DNA from: a virus
Virus record (IMG/VR): IMGVR_UViG_3300044295_000169
Coordinates: 1-47,889 of that record
DNA: 47,889 bases
Reading direction: 5' to 3' (one strand)
Part shown: one piece after another, positions 41,099 to 47,889 of the stretch
Position numbering within the stretch: position 1 is the stretch's first letter
Layout of the letters: each line of letters opens with the position of its first letter
Notes under the pieces: model-generated
The model's database searches: none
Seen by the model: only the letters and a program-made list of their open reading frames with translations
What the model was told of the DNA's origin: nothing
Position numbers and translations under genes: made by a program

Positions 41099-41958
41099 AG
41101 GTATCCTCCCCCTGAAAGTGTTCGTTTGTGCCATCGCTCGACAGGCTTGTCGGGCATCAGAATGTAACCACCGAAAGGTGCAAACGGCTCGCTGCGAGAT
41201 TGCAGCTTGTCATACACCTGTCGAGTCATGTAGTAGAACCCGTCTCCATGCGAGTTCCAGACTTTCAAATACCACTGTCCAGCAATGAACTCCGCCCAGA
41301 CAATCTCAGTCGCATGACCACCACGACCACTAGGCACGGTGTTCATTAGTTTGCGGCCATTGAGTGTTCCCCAGTTGCAGGGCCACTGAGTACCGATATG
41401 GCCAGTTGCCCCTGCAGGCAGAGCAGCAAGCAGATTATCAAAGTCAGGCAGTGGTCCAAACTCAGTAACAAAGCCGTCTTCAATCTCCACCTTAGTTGCT
41501 CTGGAGATGAGACTGCGGTATGACCGCTCGTATGTCGAGTACGGCCAGTTACTTTCCAGTGGGAGTCCCGGCTTGACACCCGGTATAGAATGGTTGCCAG
41601 TCAGCAGGCGAACACCAGAACCGATGCTTGTTCCTTCATCACGGCCCACCTGATTCTGCGACATCAGAGCCTCTGACATGTTGTAGGCGTACATGTCGGC
41701 ATACTGAACCATCTCGCCTGTAACGTGCCACCTGCGAGCCTCAGCACCATTGGTAAGTGACTGACCCTGACAGGAACCCCAGTTGCCCTGATTCTGAATG
41801 CGAAGAAACTTGCAGGGATCTTTACTTGGATCTTTGAGCACTGCTTCCCAGCCCGTGAAGTCAGAGGCCCTGACAGACTTGACTTTCACTGACTGACTGA
41901 GAACACGGATTTCTTCCGATGTGGGCATTTTCAGCCCATTACCTTCAGTTACGGGCAT
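41095..41958 (-). CDS. papain-like (C1) cysteine peptidase
   Basis: A 287-aa protein with the C1A triad in the right order: Q57 and C63 in NQGNWGSCQG, H215 in RGGHATEIVW, and N235 in KVWNSHGDG. The Q-to-C spacing of six equals that of papain. No signal peptide is visible. Placed between exported proteins it may be an endolysin-like or virion-processing peptidase; cleaving a host protein is also possible. ATG 41958 has AGGAGA 8 nt upstream. The stop overlaps the thioredoxin gene by 4 nt. Confidence 0.78.
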   Translation of the reverse strand: MPVTEGNGLKMPTSEEIRVLSQSVKVKSVRASDFTGWEAVLKDPSKDPCKFLRIQNQGNWGSCQGQSLTNGAEARRWHVTGEMVQYADMYAYNMSEALMSQNQVGRDEGTSIGSGVRLLTGNHSIPGVKPGLPLESNWPYSTYERSYRSLISRATKVEIEDGFVTEFGPLPDFDNLLAALPAGATGHIGTQWPCNWGTLNGRKLMNTVPSGRGGHATEIVWAEFIAGQWYLKVWNSHGDGFYYMTRQVYDKLQSRSEPFAPFGGYILMPDKPVERWHKRTLSGGGYL

Positions 41959-42631
41959 CGTAGTATCTCCTGATGTAGTCAGCGTGTTTCTCAGGAGTCC
42001 AGTTCTCAGCACCGAATGCGAGTTCTTCCTTGGTTAGTAACTGTGCCCAGTTCGATGCACGAACTTGGTACCAGTTGGTCTTGAACCACTGGGTAGCGTC
42101 TTCCTCACTCTTGATGTCTCCAGCCTTGAGACGGGCCGACAGAGTCCTTTGCAGGTTCCTCCAGTCGGCCTTGTCCCGGTCAAACAGCAGATCAATCTCA
42201 TCTTTGACGACCGGGGGATCGACATTGATGGGATCAACCTTAACTGTATCGATGACTTTCAGTTTCTTGCGTGTTACCTGAGTCTGTCTGGTTACAGGCT
42301 CTGGACGGATCAGTAACGTGACTTCTCCGACAGCAATACCCTCAACCAGATACCCGTTTGGTTTCTCAACAAAACGAGTCTCAGCACGCTGTAACCCACC
42401 AGCAAAACGACTACGGATGATTGTTCCTGCTGTAACTTCTGTGATGTTGACAATACCCTCCGGTACTGCATCGATCACCAGAGCACTATCCGACTGGATC
42501 AAGTACAGTTGCTCAGTGTCGAATGTCTCGACAGGCTGCACAACCGGCTTTACCGGAGGTATTTCTGAGGAAGGAAAGTCAATAGTGGCCGGTTCGTCGA
42601 ACAGGCACAGAAACAGCAGTAACAGTCGCAT
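41945..42631 (-). CDS. exported hypothetical protein
   Basis: A 228-aa protein with a short hydrophobic N-terminus (MRLLLLFLCLFDEP), probably a weak signal peptide. The mature part is beta-rich with Pro-rich linkers (IPPVKPVVQPVE, DPPVVKDE) and a helical C-terminus. Function is unknown. Ribosome-binding site is weak. It overlaps the peptidase start by 14 nt and follows the membrane gene upstream by 3 bp. Confidence 0.5.
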   Translation of the reverse strand: MRLLLLFLCLFDEPATIDFPSSEIPPVKPVVQPVETFDTEQLYLIQSDSALVIDAVPEGIVNITEVTAGTIIRSRFAGGLQRAETRFVEKPNGYLVEGIAVGEVTLLIRPEPVTRQTQVTRKKLKVIDTVKVDPINVDPPVVKDEIDLLFDRDKADWRNLQRTLSARLKAGDIKSEEDATQWFKTNWYQVRASNWAQLLTKEELAFGAENWTPEKHADYIRRYYDARN

Positions 42632-42634
42632 ATA

Positions 42635-43096
42635 TCACGCTTTCGTCTGAGAGGAAACCAGTGCAGTAGCCTCTTCGGGGGTGAGACTAAGGAAGTGATC
42701 GATCGAATGAGCAGCCAGTTCAGAAGCAGATTCCTGCGTCAGTGAGTACATGCCGTAGTCAACTGGAGGTCCACCACGCCTGTAAGCACGCTCGGCATCA
42801 CGACACTTTGCCCTTGACTGAGCAACGATGTCCTTTGCCCAGTCACGACGCTGAGCCAGAGCATTCTTTTCATGCTGCTCGCGGACCATTGCCTGAACCT
42901 GATCAGGCGGAGTCTCTTTACGCTTCTTGCACATTCCAAACAGCGGAATGATTGCACTGATCAGACCGATGATCAGGGTGGGGTCAAACTTGACCTTACG
43001 TTCCTTGCCACTACTGACATAGGAACCTGTGAGGTTGCTTCCGCCACACTTGCGGGCTACAGCTTGTGCAAACGATGTTGCCGGTGCGATACTCAT
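42635..43096 (-). CDS. membrane-associated hypothetical protein
   Basis: A 153-aa protein with one hydrophobic segment near residues 38-55 (PTLIIGLISAIIPLFGMC) followed by a basic and then coiled-coil-like C-terminal region. ATG 43096 has GGAG 10 nt upstream. It is the first gene after the leftward promoter region. Function is unknown. Confidence 0.5.
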   Translation of the reverse strand: MSIAPATSFAQAVARKCGGSNLTGSYVSSGKERKVKFDPTLIIGLISAIIPLFGMCKKRKETPPDQVQAMVREQHEKNALAQRRDWAKDIVAQSRAKCRDAERAYRRGGPPVDYGMYSLTQESASELAAHSIDHFLSLTPEEATALVSSQTKA

Positions 43097-43154
43097 GACA
43101 GTTACTCCAAAAATCGAGGGTGACTGGAGCACAGTGCTGACAGTCTTCAAGTAG

Positions 43155-43200
43155 AGACTATCAAAGTTGCTGAGTATGTCAATAGATTGCTGAGTGTAAT
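43155..43200 (-). promoter_or_regulatory. leftward promoter with tandem TTGCTGAGT repeats
   Basis: On the minus strand TTGACA (43182..43177) and TAGTCT (43160..43155) are 16 bp apart, upstream of the gene at 43096. TTGCTGAGT occurs at 43167..43175 and 43187..43195, exactly 20 bp apart and flanking the -35. This fits a regulator bound on one DNA face. Confidence 0.5.
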
Positions 43201-43211
43201 AGACTCAAGCA

Positions 43212-43519
43212 GGGATGGATTTCATCCCAAACCCCCCTCCCCCTTTCCCTTGTCGGGAAGGTTCTGCGGAGGGACTTCATCCCAGTGTTTCTTCGGATCT
43301 TTGTTTAGGGACGCTCCTGCTGGCAAACACTCGCCACCCCATCGTCCTGCACTATCGGGTACCTCGTGCAGAGGTGATTCAGGCGGTATGGTAGCCGTAA
43401 TCCTGCCCCTGTCAAGTCAGATTACCCAGAATACGCTGCCAGAGGCTCTGAGGCTTCGCTGGAGGCCCTCAAATACGCTGGATGACCTGAGAGTCGTCTT
43501 TCCCCGCTGGAGGCTCTCA
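43212..43519. repeat. divergent intergenic region with short repeats
   Basis: GGGATG (43212..43217) pairs with CATCCC (43223..43228) to form a small hairpin, and a similar ACTTCATCCCA recurs at about 43274. GCTGGAGGC(C/T)CTCA occurs at 43458..43471 and 43506..43519. No gene is supported in the 555-bp gap 43097..43651 apart from the control elements listed. Confidence 0.4.
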
Positions 43520-43536
43520 GACGGGCTGTAATGCGT

Positions 43537-43560
43537 TTGTAGTGTACAAGTAGTGTACAA
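43537..43560 (+). promoter_or_regulatory. tandem operator TAGTGTACAA x2
   Basis: TAGTGTACAA lies at 43540..43549 and 43551..43560, 11 bp apart. TTGTAGTGTACAA (43537..43549) is also an imperfect palindrome. It sits 90 bp before the regulator gene, so it is a likely autoregulatory operator. Confidence 0.5.
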
Positions 43561-43590
43561 TTATTTTGTAGAAATCTTGCAAAGGTTTCA

Positions 43591-43618
43591 TTGACCTTGT
43601 CGATAATGTTGATAGGAT
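43591..43618 (+). promoter_or_regulatory. rightward promoter
   Basis: TTGACC (43591..43596) and TAGGAT (43613..43618) with a 16-bp spacer lie 34 bp before ATG 43652. Matches to the sigma-70 consensus are 5 of 6 and 4 of 6. Confidence 0.45.
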
Positions 43619-43651
43619 TCCCGCAGTCCAAGTCATTCACAGGAGAAACCG

Positions 43652-43852
43652 ATGGGAAAGAAAACGAAGATCAACGGAATCAGCGGGTCTGCTGAATTTT
43701 GGGCTGAGGTAGACAGGCGAGCGAAAGAGTCAGGTCAGACCCGATCTGCTCTGATTGTCGAAGAGTTGGCAACACTCTGGAAGTTGCCGGGTCTTGTTAC
43801 AGGTCCAGTTGGCAGGCCGAAGCGAAAGGTGGTGAAGCGTGTCACATGTTGA
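43652..43852 (+). CDS. ribbon-helix-helix-like regulator
   Basis: A 66-aa basic protein with the CopG/Arc layout: a strand-like N-terminus (TKINGISGSAEFW), then two helices (AEVDRRAKESGQTRSALIVEELATLW) with the turn at SGQTRS, and a basic tail. Such proteins bind tandem operators as dimers. It is the first gene of the rightward operon and sits just after the repeated TAGTGTACAA operator, so autoregulation and control of the leftward promoter are plausible. GGAGAAA lies 4 nt before ATG 43652. Confidence 0.65.
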   Translation: MGKKTKINGISGSAEFWAEVDRRAKESGQTRSALIVEELATLWKLPGLVTGPVGRPKRKVVKRVTC

Positions 43853-44372
43853 GATTGATTGCGATGGCAAGTACGTTACCAAAGAGTCTGGGCGGTACAT
43901 TCCGCCAAAGCTGGTTTCTGGTAAGAAGTATTGGCTACTCGTGAGAGGGGCTGATGACAGCGAAGTTTTATCTTTTTATTGGGACCCGCGACACAAGGTA
44001 CCGCGAGACGAGGTAGTCAAGGTCTTGTACGTCGGCTCTCTCAACGAGCATGAAGTGTTTTTGAAAGACAGTGACAAATCTCAGGCCGTACTACTGACAG
44101 ACGGTGACATCAGGAACTTCAGAGTTGCTGCAGCGTACAAGCAGGTGACGTATGTTCTGTGTGCTAACGTGTTCAACGTCAACTACTCTGTCAAACCGAC
44201 TTTGGTAAGCACAGAACTGTCAGCATCGGAGCAAGTGAAAAAACAGGCTCAGTATACTGACGTGACTTGCAGCACTGTACTGCAATGGTATCCCTCTGGT
44301 AACATACCGGAAGGATGGACTCCGCTGGAGTCTAATGAGAAAACACGAAGTACAGTCGAGGTTGACACATGA
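43839..44372 (+). CDS. hypothetical protein
   Basis: A 177-aa protein starting with GTG 43839 inside the regulator gene (14-nt overlap) with AGGTGGTGAAGC before it. Beta-strand-rich, no membrane segment. No family is recognised. Overlap with both neighbours indicates coupled translation. Confidence 0.6.
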   Translation: MSHVEIDCDGKYVTKESGRYIPPKLVSGKKYWLLVRGADDSEVLSFYWDPRHKVPRDEVVKVLYVGSLNEHEVFLKDSDKSQAVLLTDGDIRNFRVAAAYKQVTYVLCANVFNVNYSVKPTLVSTELSASEQVKKQAQYTDVTCSTVLQWYPSGNIPEGWTPLESNEKTRSTVEVDT

Positions 44373-44605
44373 GCGATAACTGCCCCCGGTGCGGTTCATT
44401 ACCACGAAGACATCATGTAGGGTTTCACTGCGGTACTGAAGTCGCAGACGATGGAGCAGTGATTCAAAGCGATGGGTGCAGAAGCACCGCCCAGCGGAGG
44501 GCTATCCCGCAGACCGTAGAGGCTCTCAGAGAGGTTCTGAGAGTGAAGCAGGTACCTGCTGAGTTAAAGAAGTGTATTGAAGCGTTGATTGGAGAGTTGT
44601 CATGA
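44369..44605 (+). CDS. small zinc-finger-like protein
   Basis: A 78-aa protein with C5-x2-C8 (CPRC) and a following H-x-C cluster (HHVGFHCG) near 15-22 in the N-terminal third, as in a small treble-clef or zinc ribbon. The rest is helical and ends in a hydrophobic helix. It overlaps both neighbours by 4 nt. A nucleic-acid-binding function is possible but unproven. Confidence 0.55.
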   Translation: MSDNCPRCGSLPRRHHVGFHCGTEVADDGAVIQSDGCRSTAQRRAIPQTVEALREVLRVKQVPAELKKCIEALIGELS

Positions 44606-44940
44606 GTGGTCGTCCAAAGGGTGCTGGTAACACGGTTAAGGCAATCCTGACTGTGAATGCGTGGTACAGTGTTGCTGACAATCGGAAGTTCGCAGAGTCC
44701 AATACTCGCAGTGTTGTGCTGCGGACTGTTCGGGCTGCGAATCCTGATATGCGTATCGGGACCAGTGTTCTGATGCACGTCGAAGATCAGATCGGACTGA
44801 AGCGATGTCGTGGCAATGTCAAGTACGCCGATGCTCGTAAAGACCGGGCTGTTATCATTGCTCGGGAACTGCTGTCTGTTATCCAGAACCTCGGTATGAC
44901 AGCATCTACTGAGTTGCTGGACATCGTTAAGCACAAGTGA
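44602..44940 (+). CDS. hypothetical basic protein
   Basis: A 112-aa basic protein. The N-terminus SGRPKGAG resembles DNA-interacting tails. The middle is helical (RSVVLRTVRAANPDMRIG) and the end is a helix. Start ATG 44602 overlaps the previous stop. No family is recognised; a DNA-associated role would fit its position after two possible DNA-binding genes. Confidence 0.55.
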   Translation: MSGRPKGAGNTVKAILTVNAWYSVADNRKFAESNTRSVVLRTVRAANPDMRIGTSVLMHVEDQIGLKRCRGNVKYADARKDRAVIIARELLSVIQNLGMTASTELLDIVKHK

Positions 44941-44995
44941 TTTCTGAGGGGAAGACAGGGTAGTACAGCCCCAGTGTAACAGCCGGGGTTCTTTT
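44941..44995 (+). other. intergenic copy of TTTCTGAGG motif and weak hairpin
   Basis: TTTCTGAGGGGAAG starts directly after the stop at 44940. CCCC (about 44970) can pair with GGGG (about 44986) and TTCTTTT follows, giving a weak terminator. The next ribosome-binding site, GGGGTAAGG, precedes ATG 45008. Confidence 0.35.
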
Positions 44996-45007
44996 ATGGG
45001 GTAAGGT

Positions 45008-45337
45008 ATGTCAGAGAGAACATGTGGTAATTGCAGGTTCAGTACGTGGGTAAGTGAGAGAGGCGGACTACAGTGTCAGCGTAACCCGCCTGAGTATTAT
45101 GCTATACAACGTCGTGATCATATTTCACACGGGTTCTTCTTTCCTACAGTCGATGCTGATGACTCGTGCGGGGAATGGAAGGACGATAGCACGTCACCAG
45201 AAACGGAAGCCCGTCAGGATCTCCGGCAACAGTTGGTTGTGGCTATGGTGGCTGCTGGTTCAAATATGGAATCTAGAGCGTTGTGGGAAGAAGCATCACG
45301 CATTGCAGATTGTGACCCGGAGGTAAACAATGAGTGA
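45008..45337 (+). CDS. Cys-rich conserved phage protein
   Basis: A 109-aa protein with four cysteines in the pattern CGNCRF (residues 6-11), LQCQRNPP (about 23) and DDSCGEWK (about 54), a pattern shared by small phage and plasmid proteins that likely bind zinc. The C-terminal 45 residues are helical. GTAAGG precedes ATG 45008. Overlap with the next gene is 8 nt. Function unknown. Confidence 0.6.
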   Translation: MSERTCGNCRFSTWVSERGGLQCQRNPPEYYAIQRRDHISHGFFFPTVDADDSCGEWKDDSTSPETEARQDLRQQLVVAMVAAGSNMESRALWEEASRIADCDPEVNNE

Positions 45338-45497
45338 CATTGCATACTGGTGTCTGGTAGTGGCTTGTGCAGCGGTAGTAATTCCTGTACTCGTGATGGT
45401 ATGGTTGACCTGCTGGATTGCTGATGAAGATGAGCAGGAGAGACAGGCACGGCATATTGAGTGGATGGAAAATCAAGATGGGGAGGGCTGGGAATGA
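45330..45497 (+). CDS. small membrane protein
   Basis: A 55-aa protein with a membrane helix at residues 9-30 (LVVACAAVVIPVLVMVWLTC) followed by an acidic tail. It overlaps its neighbours by 8 and 4 nt with GGAGG upstream of ATG 45330. Function unknown. It resembles the small membrane peptides at 2501 and 2805 in layout. Confidence 0.55.
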   Translation: MSDIAYWCLVVACAAVVIPVLVMVWLTCWIADEDEQERQARHIEWMENQDGEGWE

Positions 45498-45724
45498 CTG
45501 AGCAGAACGAACACTGGGTTGAGCATTGGCAGCATCGGTGTGATGAGTTGCAGGAGAAACTGGACAGACTGCAGGCAATCATTCAGCGACTGCAGACCCT
45601 GCAACCATCAGAGGTTACGCCGGAGGAACTGCAGGCGGTCAACGACGAACTGCCGGAGATGCTGATTAGTAGGCGTTACATCGCGGCAGTCTGCCGTGGG
45701 ATGCTGAAGGGAGGTGAACAATGA
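45494..45724 (+). CDS. coiled-coil hypothetical protein
   Basis: A 76-aa protein. Residues 9-45 form a heptad coiled coil (HWQHRCDELQEKLDRLQAII), and the C-terminal helix ends near the thyX start. ATG 45494 has GGGAGGG upstream; the longer frame from 45461 reads through the previous gene. It overlaps thyX by 4 nt. Function unknown. Confidence 0.55.
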   Translation: MTEQNEHWVEHWQHRCDELQEKLDRLQAIIQRLQTLQPSEVTPEELQAVNDELPEMLISRRYIAAVCRGMLKGGEQ

Positions 45725-46536
45725 CTGAGGTAAAGGTACTCGACAAAGGCTTTGTCAGGCTCGTGGACATCATGGGCAATGACAGCAGCATCGTACAGGC
45801 TGCTCGTGTCAGCTATGGGGAAGGAACAAAGACTGTCAGCGATGACAGGACTCTGATCCGGTATCTCATGCGACACAGACATACTACTCCCTTCGAGATG
45901 GTGGAACTCAAGTTCCATGTCAAGGTGCCTATGGACTGCTGGAGACAGTGGGTGAGGCACCGGACAGCCAACATCAACGAGGTGAGTACAAGGTACTCTG
46001 AGGTCAAGGAAGAGTTCTATTGCCGTGAGGCTGAAGAGTACAGACTGCAGAGCAAGGGCAACAAGCAGGGTAGTGGGGAAGAGATTCCTTACTCTACTGC
46101 TCACAGGTTGAATGCTGCTGTCATAGGGGCTATGGATGACTGTGTCCATGCCTACAAATTGCTGATTGAGGAAGGTGTTGCTCGGGAACAGGCTCGGGCA
46201 GTGTTGCCTCTGTCAACGTACACGGAAGCGTACTGGAAGATTGACCTGCACAATCTGCTTCACTTCCTTGAACTCAGAATGTCTGACAAGGCACAGTATG
46301 AGATCAGGATGTATGCTCAGGCTATCGGGCAGGTTGTATCAGGTCTTCTCCCAGAAACCTGGTCGGCATTTGAAGATTACAGACTCAATGCTGTGACGTT
46401 CACAGCAATCGATATCAAGGCTCTGAAGGGTGAGATGACTATAAAGTCTATTCGAGAGTATGATGAGTTTGTAGAGAAACTGAAGAAGTGTGGACTTGAG
46501 TACCTTGCACTTGGATACCTTGGAGGTGTCGAATGA
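45721..46536 (+). CDS. thyX: flavin-dependent thymidylate synthase
   Basis: A 271-aa ThyX. The signature RHR-x7-S is RHRTANINEVS (R79, H80, R81, S89), followed by TRYSE. FAD- and dUMP-binding regions show the usual R-rich helix (LMRHRHTTPFEM) and ARAVLPLSTYTE. The enzyme makes dTMP from dUMP with methylene-tetrahydrofolate and NADPH. It probably raises dTTP for phage replication and is coupled to both neighbours by overlap. Confidence 0.95.
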   Translation: MTEVKVLDKGFVRLVDIMGNDSSIVQAARVSYGEGTKTVSDDRTLIRYLMRHRHTTPFEMVELKFHVKVPMDCWRQWVRHRTANINEVSTRYSEVKEEFYCREAEEYRLQSKGNKQGSGEEIPYSTAHRLNAAVIGAMDDCVHAYKLLIEEGVAREQARAVLPLSTYTEAYWKIDLHNLLHFLELRMSDKAQYEIRMYAQAIGQVVSGLLPETWSAFEDYRLNAVTFTAIDIKALKGEMTIKSIREYDEFVEKLKKCGLEYLALGYLGGVE

Positions 46537-47045
46537 GTAACGAGTTGATTGGGGATCTGTTGTCTGTCGGCGGCAAAGTACAGGAAGAACGCGACCGGCT
46601 GGCGGTTGAACTGCAGGAGTCAGAGCGGCTGCGGCAGGAGGCGTTTGCGACGTGCGAGACGATGCGGCAGGAGGCGTTTGCGACGTGCGAGACGATGCGG
46701 CAGCAGGTGGCGGCACTGCAGGCACAACTGGACGCAGCAGCAGTCACGCCAGCAGAGCTAGACGATGTAGGGCCTTTGGGGTGTAACATTGCACTCAAAC
46801 TGGAGAACGATGAACTGAAGAAGCAGCAAGAAACACTGCGAGGGTTGGTGGAAGAACTGAAAAAGCAGATTGAGAAAGACAGGGCTGATTACTCGGCTGC
46901 TGCGAGACAGGCTCTCGTGAAGCATGAGGCTACCAAAGGTCTTCTGCAGGAAGCAGAGGCTGAGCGTGTTAAACAGAAAGAACTGCTGGGAGTGTACAAG
47001 TCTATGCAGAGACTGATTGACGCATACTTCCTGAATGATGTCTGA
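46533..47045 (+). CDS. coiled-coil protein with an internal duplication
   Basis: A 170-aa almost fully helical protein with two tandem 11-residue units, RQEAFATCETM (residues 33-54), then a long heptad tail (LRGLVEELKKQIEKDRAD). It ends with a short hydrophobic-aromatic stretch. The start overlaps thyX by 4 nt. It closes the rightward operon and meets the leftward genes head-on one base apart, with no clear terminator in between. No enzymatic motif is visible. Confidence 0.6.
   Translation: MSNELIGDLLSVGGKVQEERDRLAVELQESERLRQEAFATCETMRQEAFATCETMRQQVAALQAQLDAAAVTPAELDDVGPLGCNIALKLENDELKKQQETLRGLVEELKKQIEKDRADYSAAARQALVKHEATKGLLQEAEAERVKQKELLGVYKSMQRLIDAYFLNDV
46631..46696 (+). repeat. tandem 33-bp duplication inside the coiled-coil gene
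   Basis: The 33-bp unit starting GCGGCAGGAGGCGTTTGCG occurs twice, at 46631..46663 and 46664..46696, with no difference. It encodes RQEAFATCETM twice, keeps the heptads in phase, and ends in a partial third unit RQQ. Perfect identity suggests a recent event. Confidence 0.9.
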
Positions 47046-47276
47046 TTAAAGCGTCCTGATGTACCATCGCCCGCCACGGATCTTAATACCTCCAACAACG
47101 GATGCACGGTCTGTGGCGGGTTCTCTTGTACTGGTCCAGTCGTTGTGATTCCCGCCATAGCCTGTAATCTGACTGATCTCCTGATGAATCAGTTCCTTTA
47201 CCTCCAGACGGAATTTCTGGGAAGAGAGTATCAGGTCTCTGATACGGCGACGATGGGCTGGCGTGAGAGTAGTCAT
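47046..47276 (-). CDS. small hypothetical protein downstream of terS
   Basis: A 76-aa protein, helical and basic at the N-terminus (HRRRIRDLILSSQKFRLEVKELIHQEI) and polar at the end. It overlaps the small-terminase stop by 4 nt (ATGA), so it is coupled to packaging. Function unknown. The motif TTTCTGGGAAGAGAG at 47215 lies inside it. Confidence 0.55.
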   Translation of the reverse strand: MTTLTPAHRRRIRDLILSSQKFRLEVKELIHQEISQITGYGGNHNDWTSTREPATDRASVVGGIKIRGGRWYIRTL

Positions 47277-47767
47277 CGGAAGTAGGTTATCCCTTTGAGT
47301 TCGCTGTTGCGTACTTCAAGGACTTCAGCCGCTGAAGCCTCTGGATTGACCAGATAGACGATGTCTCGCGGTGACATCCCCAGTTTCTCGATCAGCTTAA
47401 GCAACTTACCTTGTGCTCGGTCGGCAATGACTGCATTCGGATTGACGAACGATCCGATGAAACTTCCTTCATCATCGTACTTGTCATAGGTCAATCCGTT
47501 CTTGTCGAGGTTAGTTCGACACTTGTGGAGCAGAGTTGCCGTCTCAACCATTTCTGAGATGAGAAGAGTGTAGGTCGGACTGAGGCACTTGCGGTGCTCC
47601 ATGTCAGTCACGATGAATTGCCACAACTCCAGTTTAGTCTTGTCCTCAGAAATCCTCGATGGGACAGGCATCTGATCAGCAGTGCAGATCTCAACATCTG
47701 GATCTGGCATTGACCGATGAGAGAAGAACGATAACTCTGCTGCAGTACGTCGTTTGGGCCGGGCCAT
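47273..47767 (-). CDS. terminase small subunit, P27 family
   Basis: A 164-aa small terminase of the P27-type group. Typical features are a basic N-terminus (MARPKRRTAAE), helical segments (LELWQFIVTDM, LLISEMVETATLLHKCR), the GSFVNPNAVIADRAQGKLLKLIEKLGMSPRD block, and a final tail. It recognises packaging-start DNA and recruits the large subunit. GGGAATC precedes ATG 47767. It is more than 10 kb from terL, which is unusual. The 122-bp stretch after it (47768..47889) holds no gene I can support. Confidence 0.78.
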   Translation of the reverse strand: MARPKRRTAAELSFFSHRSMPDPDVEICTADQMPVPSRISEDKTKLELWQFIVTDMEHRKCLSPTYTLLISEMVETATLLHKCRTNLDKNGLTYDKYDDEGSFIGSFVNPNAVIADRAQGKLLKLIEKLGMSPRDIVYLVNPEASAAEVLEVRNSELKGITYFR

Positions 47768-47889
47768 GATGATTCCCTATTGATATGGGACGGGGGATAC
47801 ACGCTTTGTCGCAAAGATGCCCTGGAATGTCAAGATAATCCATACAACATACCCGGAACCTCCCCGAAACAACAGGTTTTACGTTACTG

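Noticed and set aside
47768-47889. Strong promoter for the small terminase (TTGACA near 47830)
   Set aside because: A -35 match exists, but I find no -10 at a proper distance.

Overview
The window reads as most or all of the genome of a tailed, long non-contractile-tailed bacteriophage (siphovirus morphology inferred from an HK97-type head module, a tail-tube/chaperone/tape-measure run and no sheath gene). I see no integrase, repressor or phage RNA polymerase, so a lytic phage using host transcription is the simplest reading. The host is not named by the sequence, but one phage gene (9835..10632) ends in a PEP-CTERM sorting tail, which only makes sense in a diderm host with an exosortase. Planctomycetota or Verrucomicrobiota are my best guesses.

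Layout. 1..557 is repeat-rich non-coding DNA with an operator-like palindrome and a hairpin. 558..4670 holds thirteen short rightward genes, several sharing a T6 leader and two sharing the same terminator. A strong bidirectional terminator at 4701..4736 separates them from a leftward block of about 38 kb (4753..43096). In leftward transcription order that block runs: secreted/lysis-like genes (signal-peptide thioredoxin, papain-like peptidase, small membrane proteins), receptor-binding and fibre-like proteins, large terminase with intein, portal, ClpP-like protease, capsid, connector and tail genes with a -1 frameshift chaperone, tape measure, tail-tip proteins, a cluster of three glycosyltransferases plus a radical SAM protein, a ParB-like protein, a tRNA-like element, a recombination module (resolvase-like, PD-(D/E)XK nuclease, Sak4-like ATPase, ssDNA-binding-like protein), the PEP-CTERM protein, family A DNA polymerase, primase, AAA+ ATPase and HNH nuclease. 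A divergent control region (43097..43651) carries two repeat arrays and opposed promoters. 43652..47045 is a rightward operon starting with a ribbon-helix-helix regulator and including thyX. The small terminase subunit (47273..47767) points leftward at the right edge.

How it fits together. The replication genes (primase, ATPase, PolA) and the recombination set form one self-contained replisome, with ThyX supplying dTMP. The structural run follows the usual HK97-like order but is broken by a LAGLIDADG intein in the terminase Walker A motif that has the hallmarks of a class 3 intein. The most unusual items are that intein, the phage-encoded PEP-CTERM protein, the glycosyltransferase/radical SAM cluster, the D-arm-poor tRNA-like element, and a strand-biased motif (TTTCTGAGGAAGAG) that recurs about 24 times regardless of reading frame.
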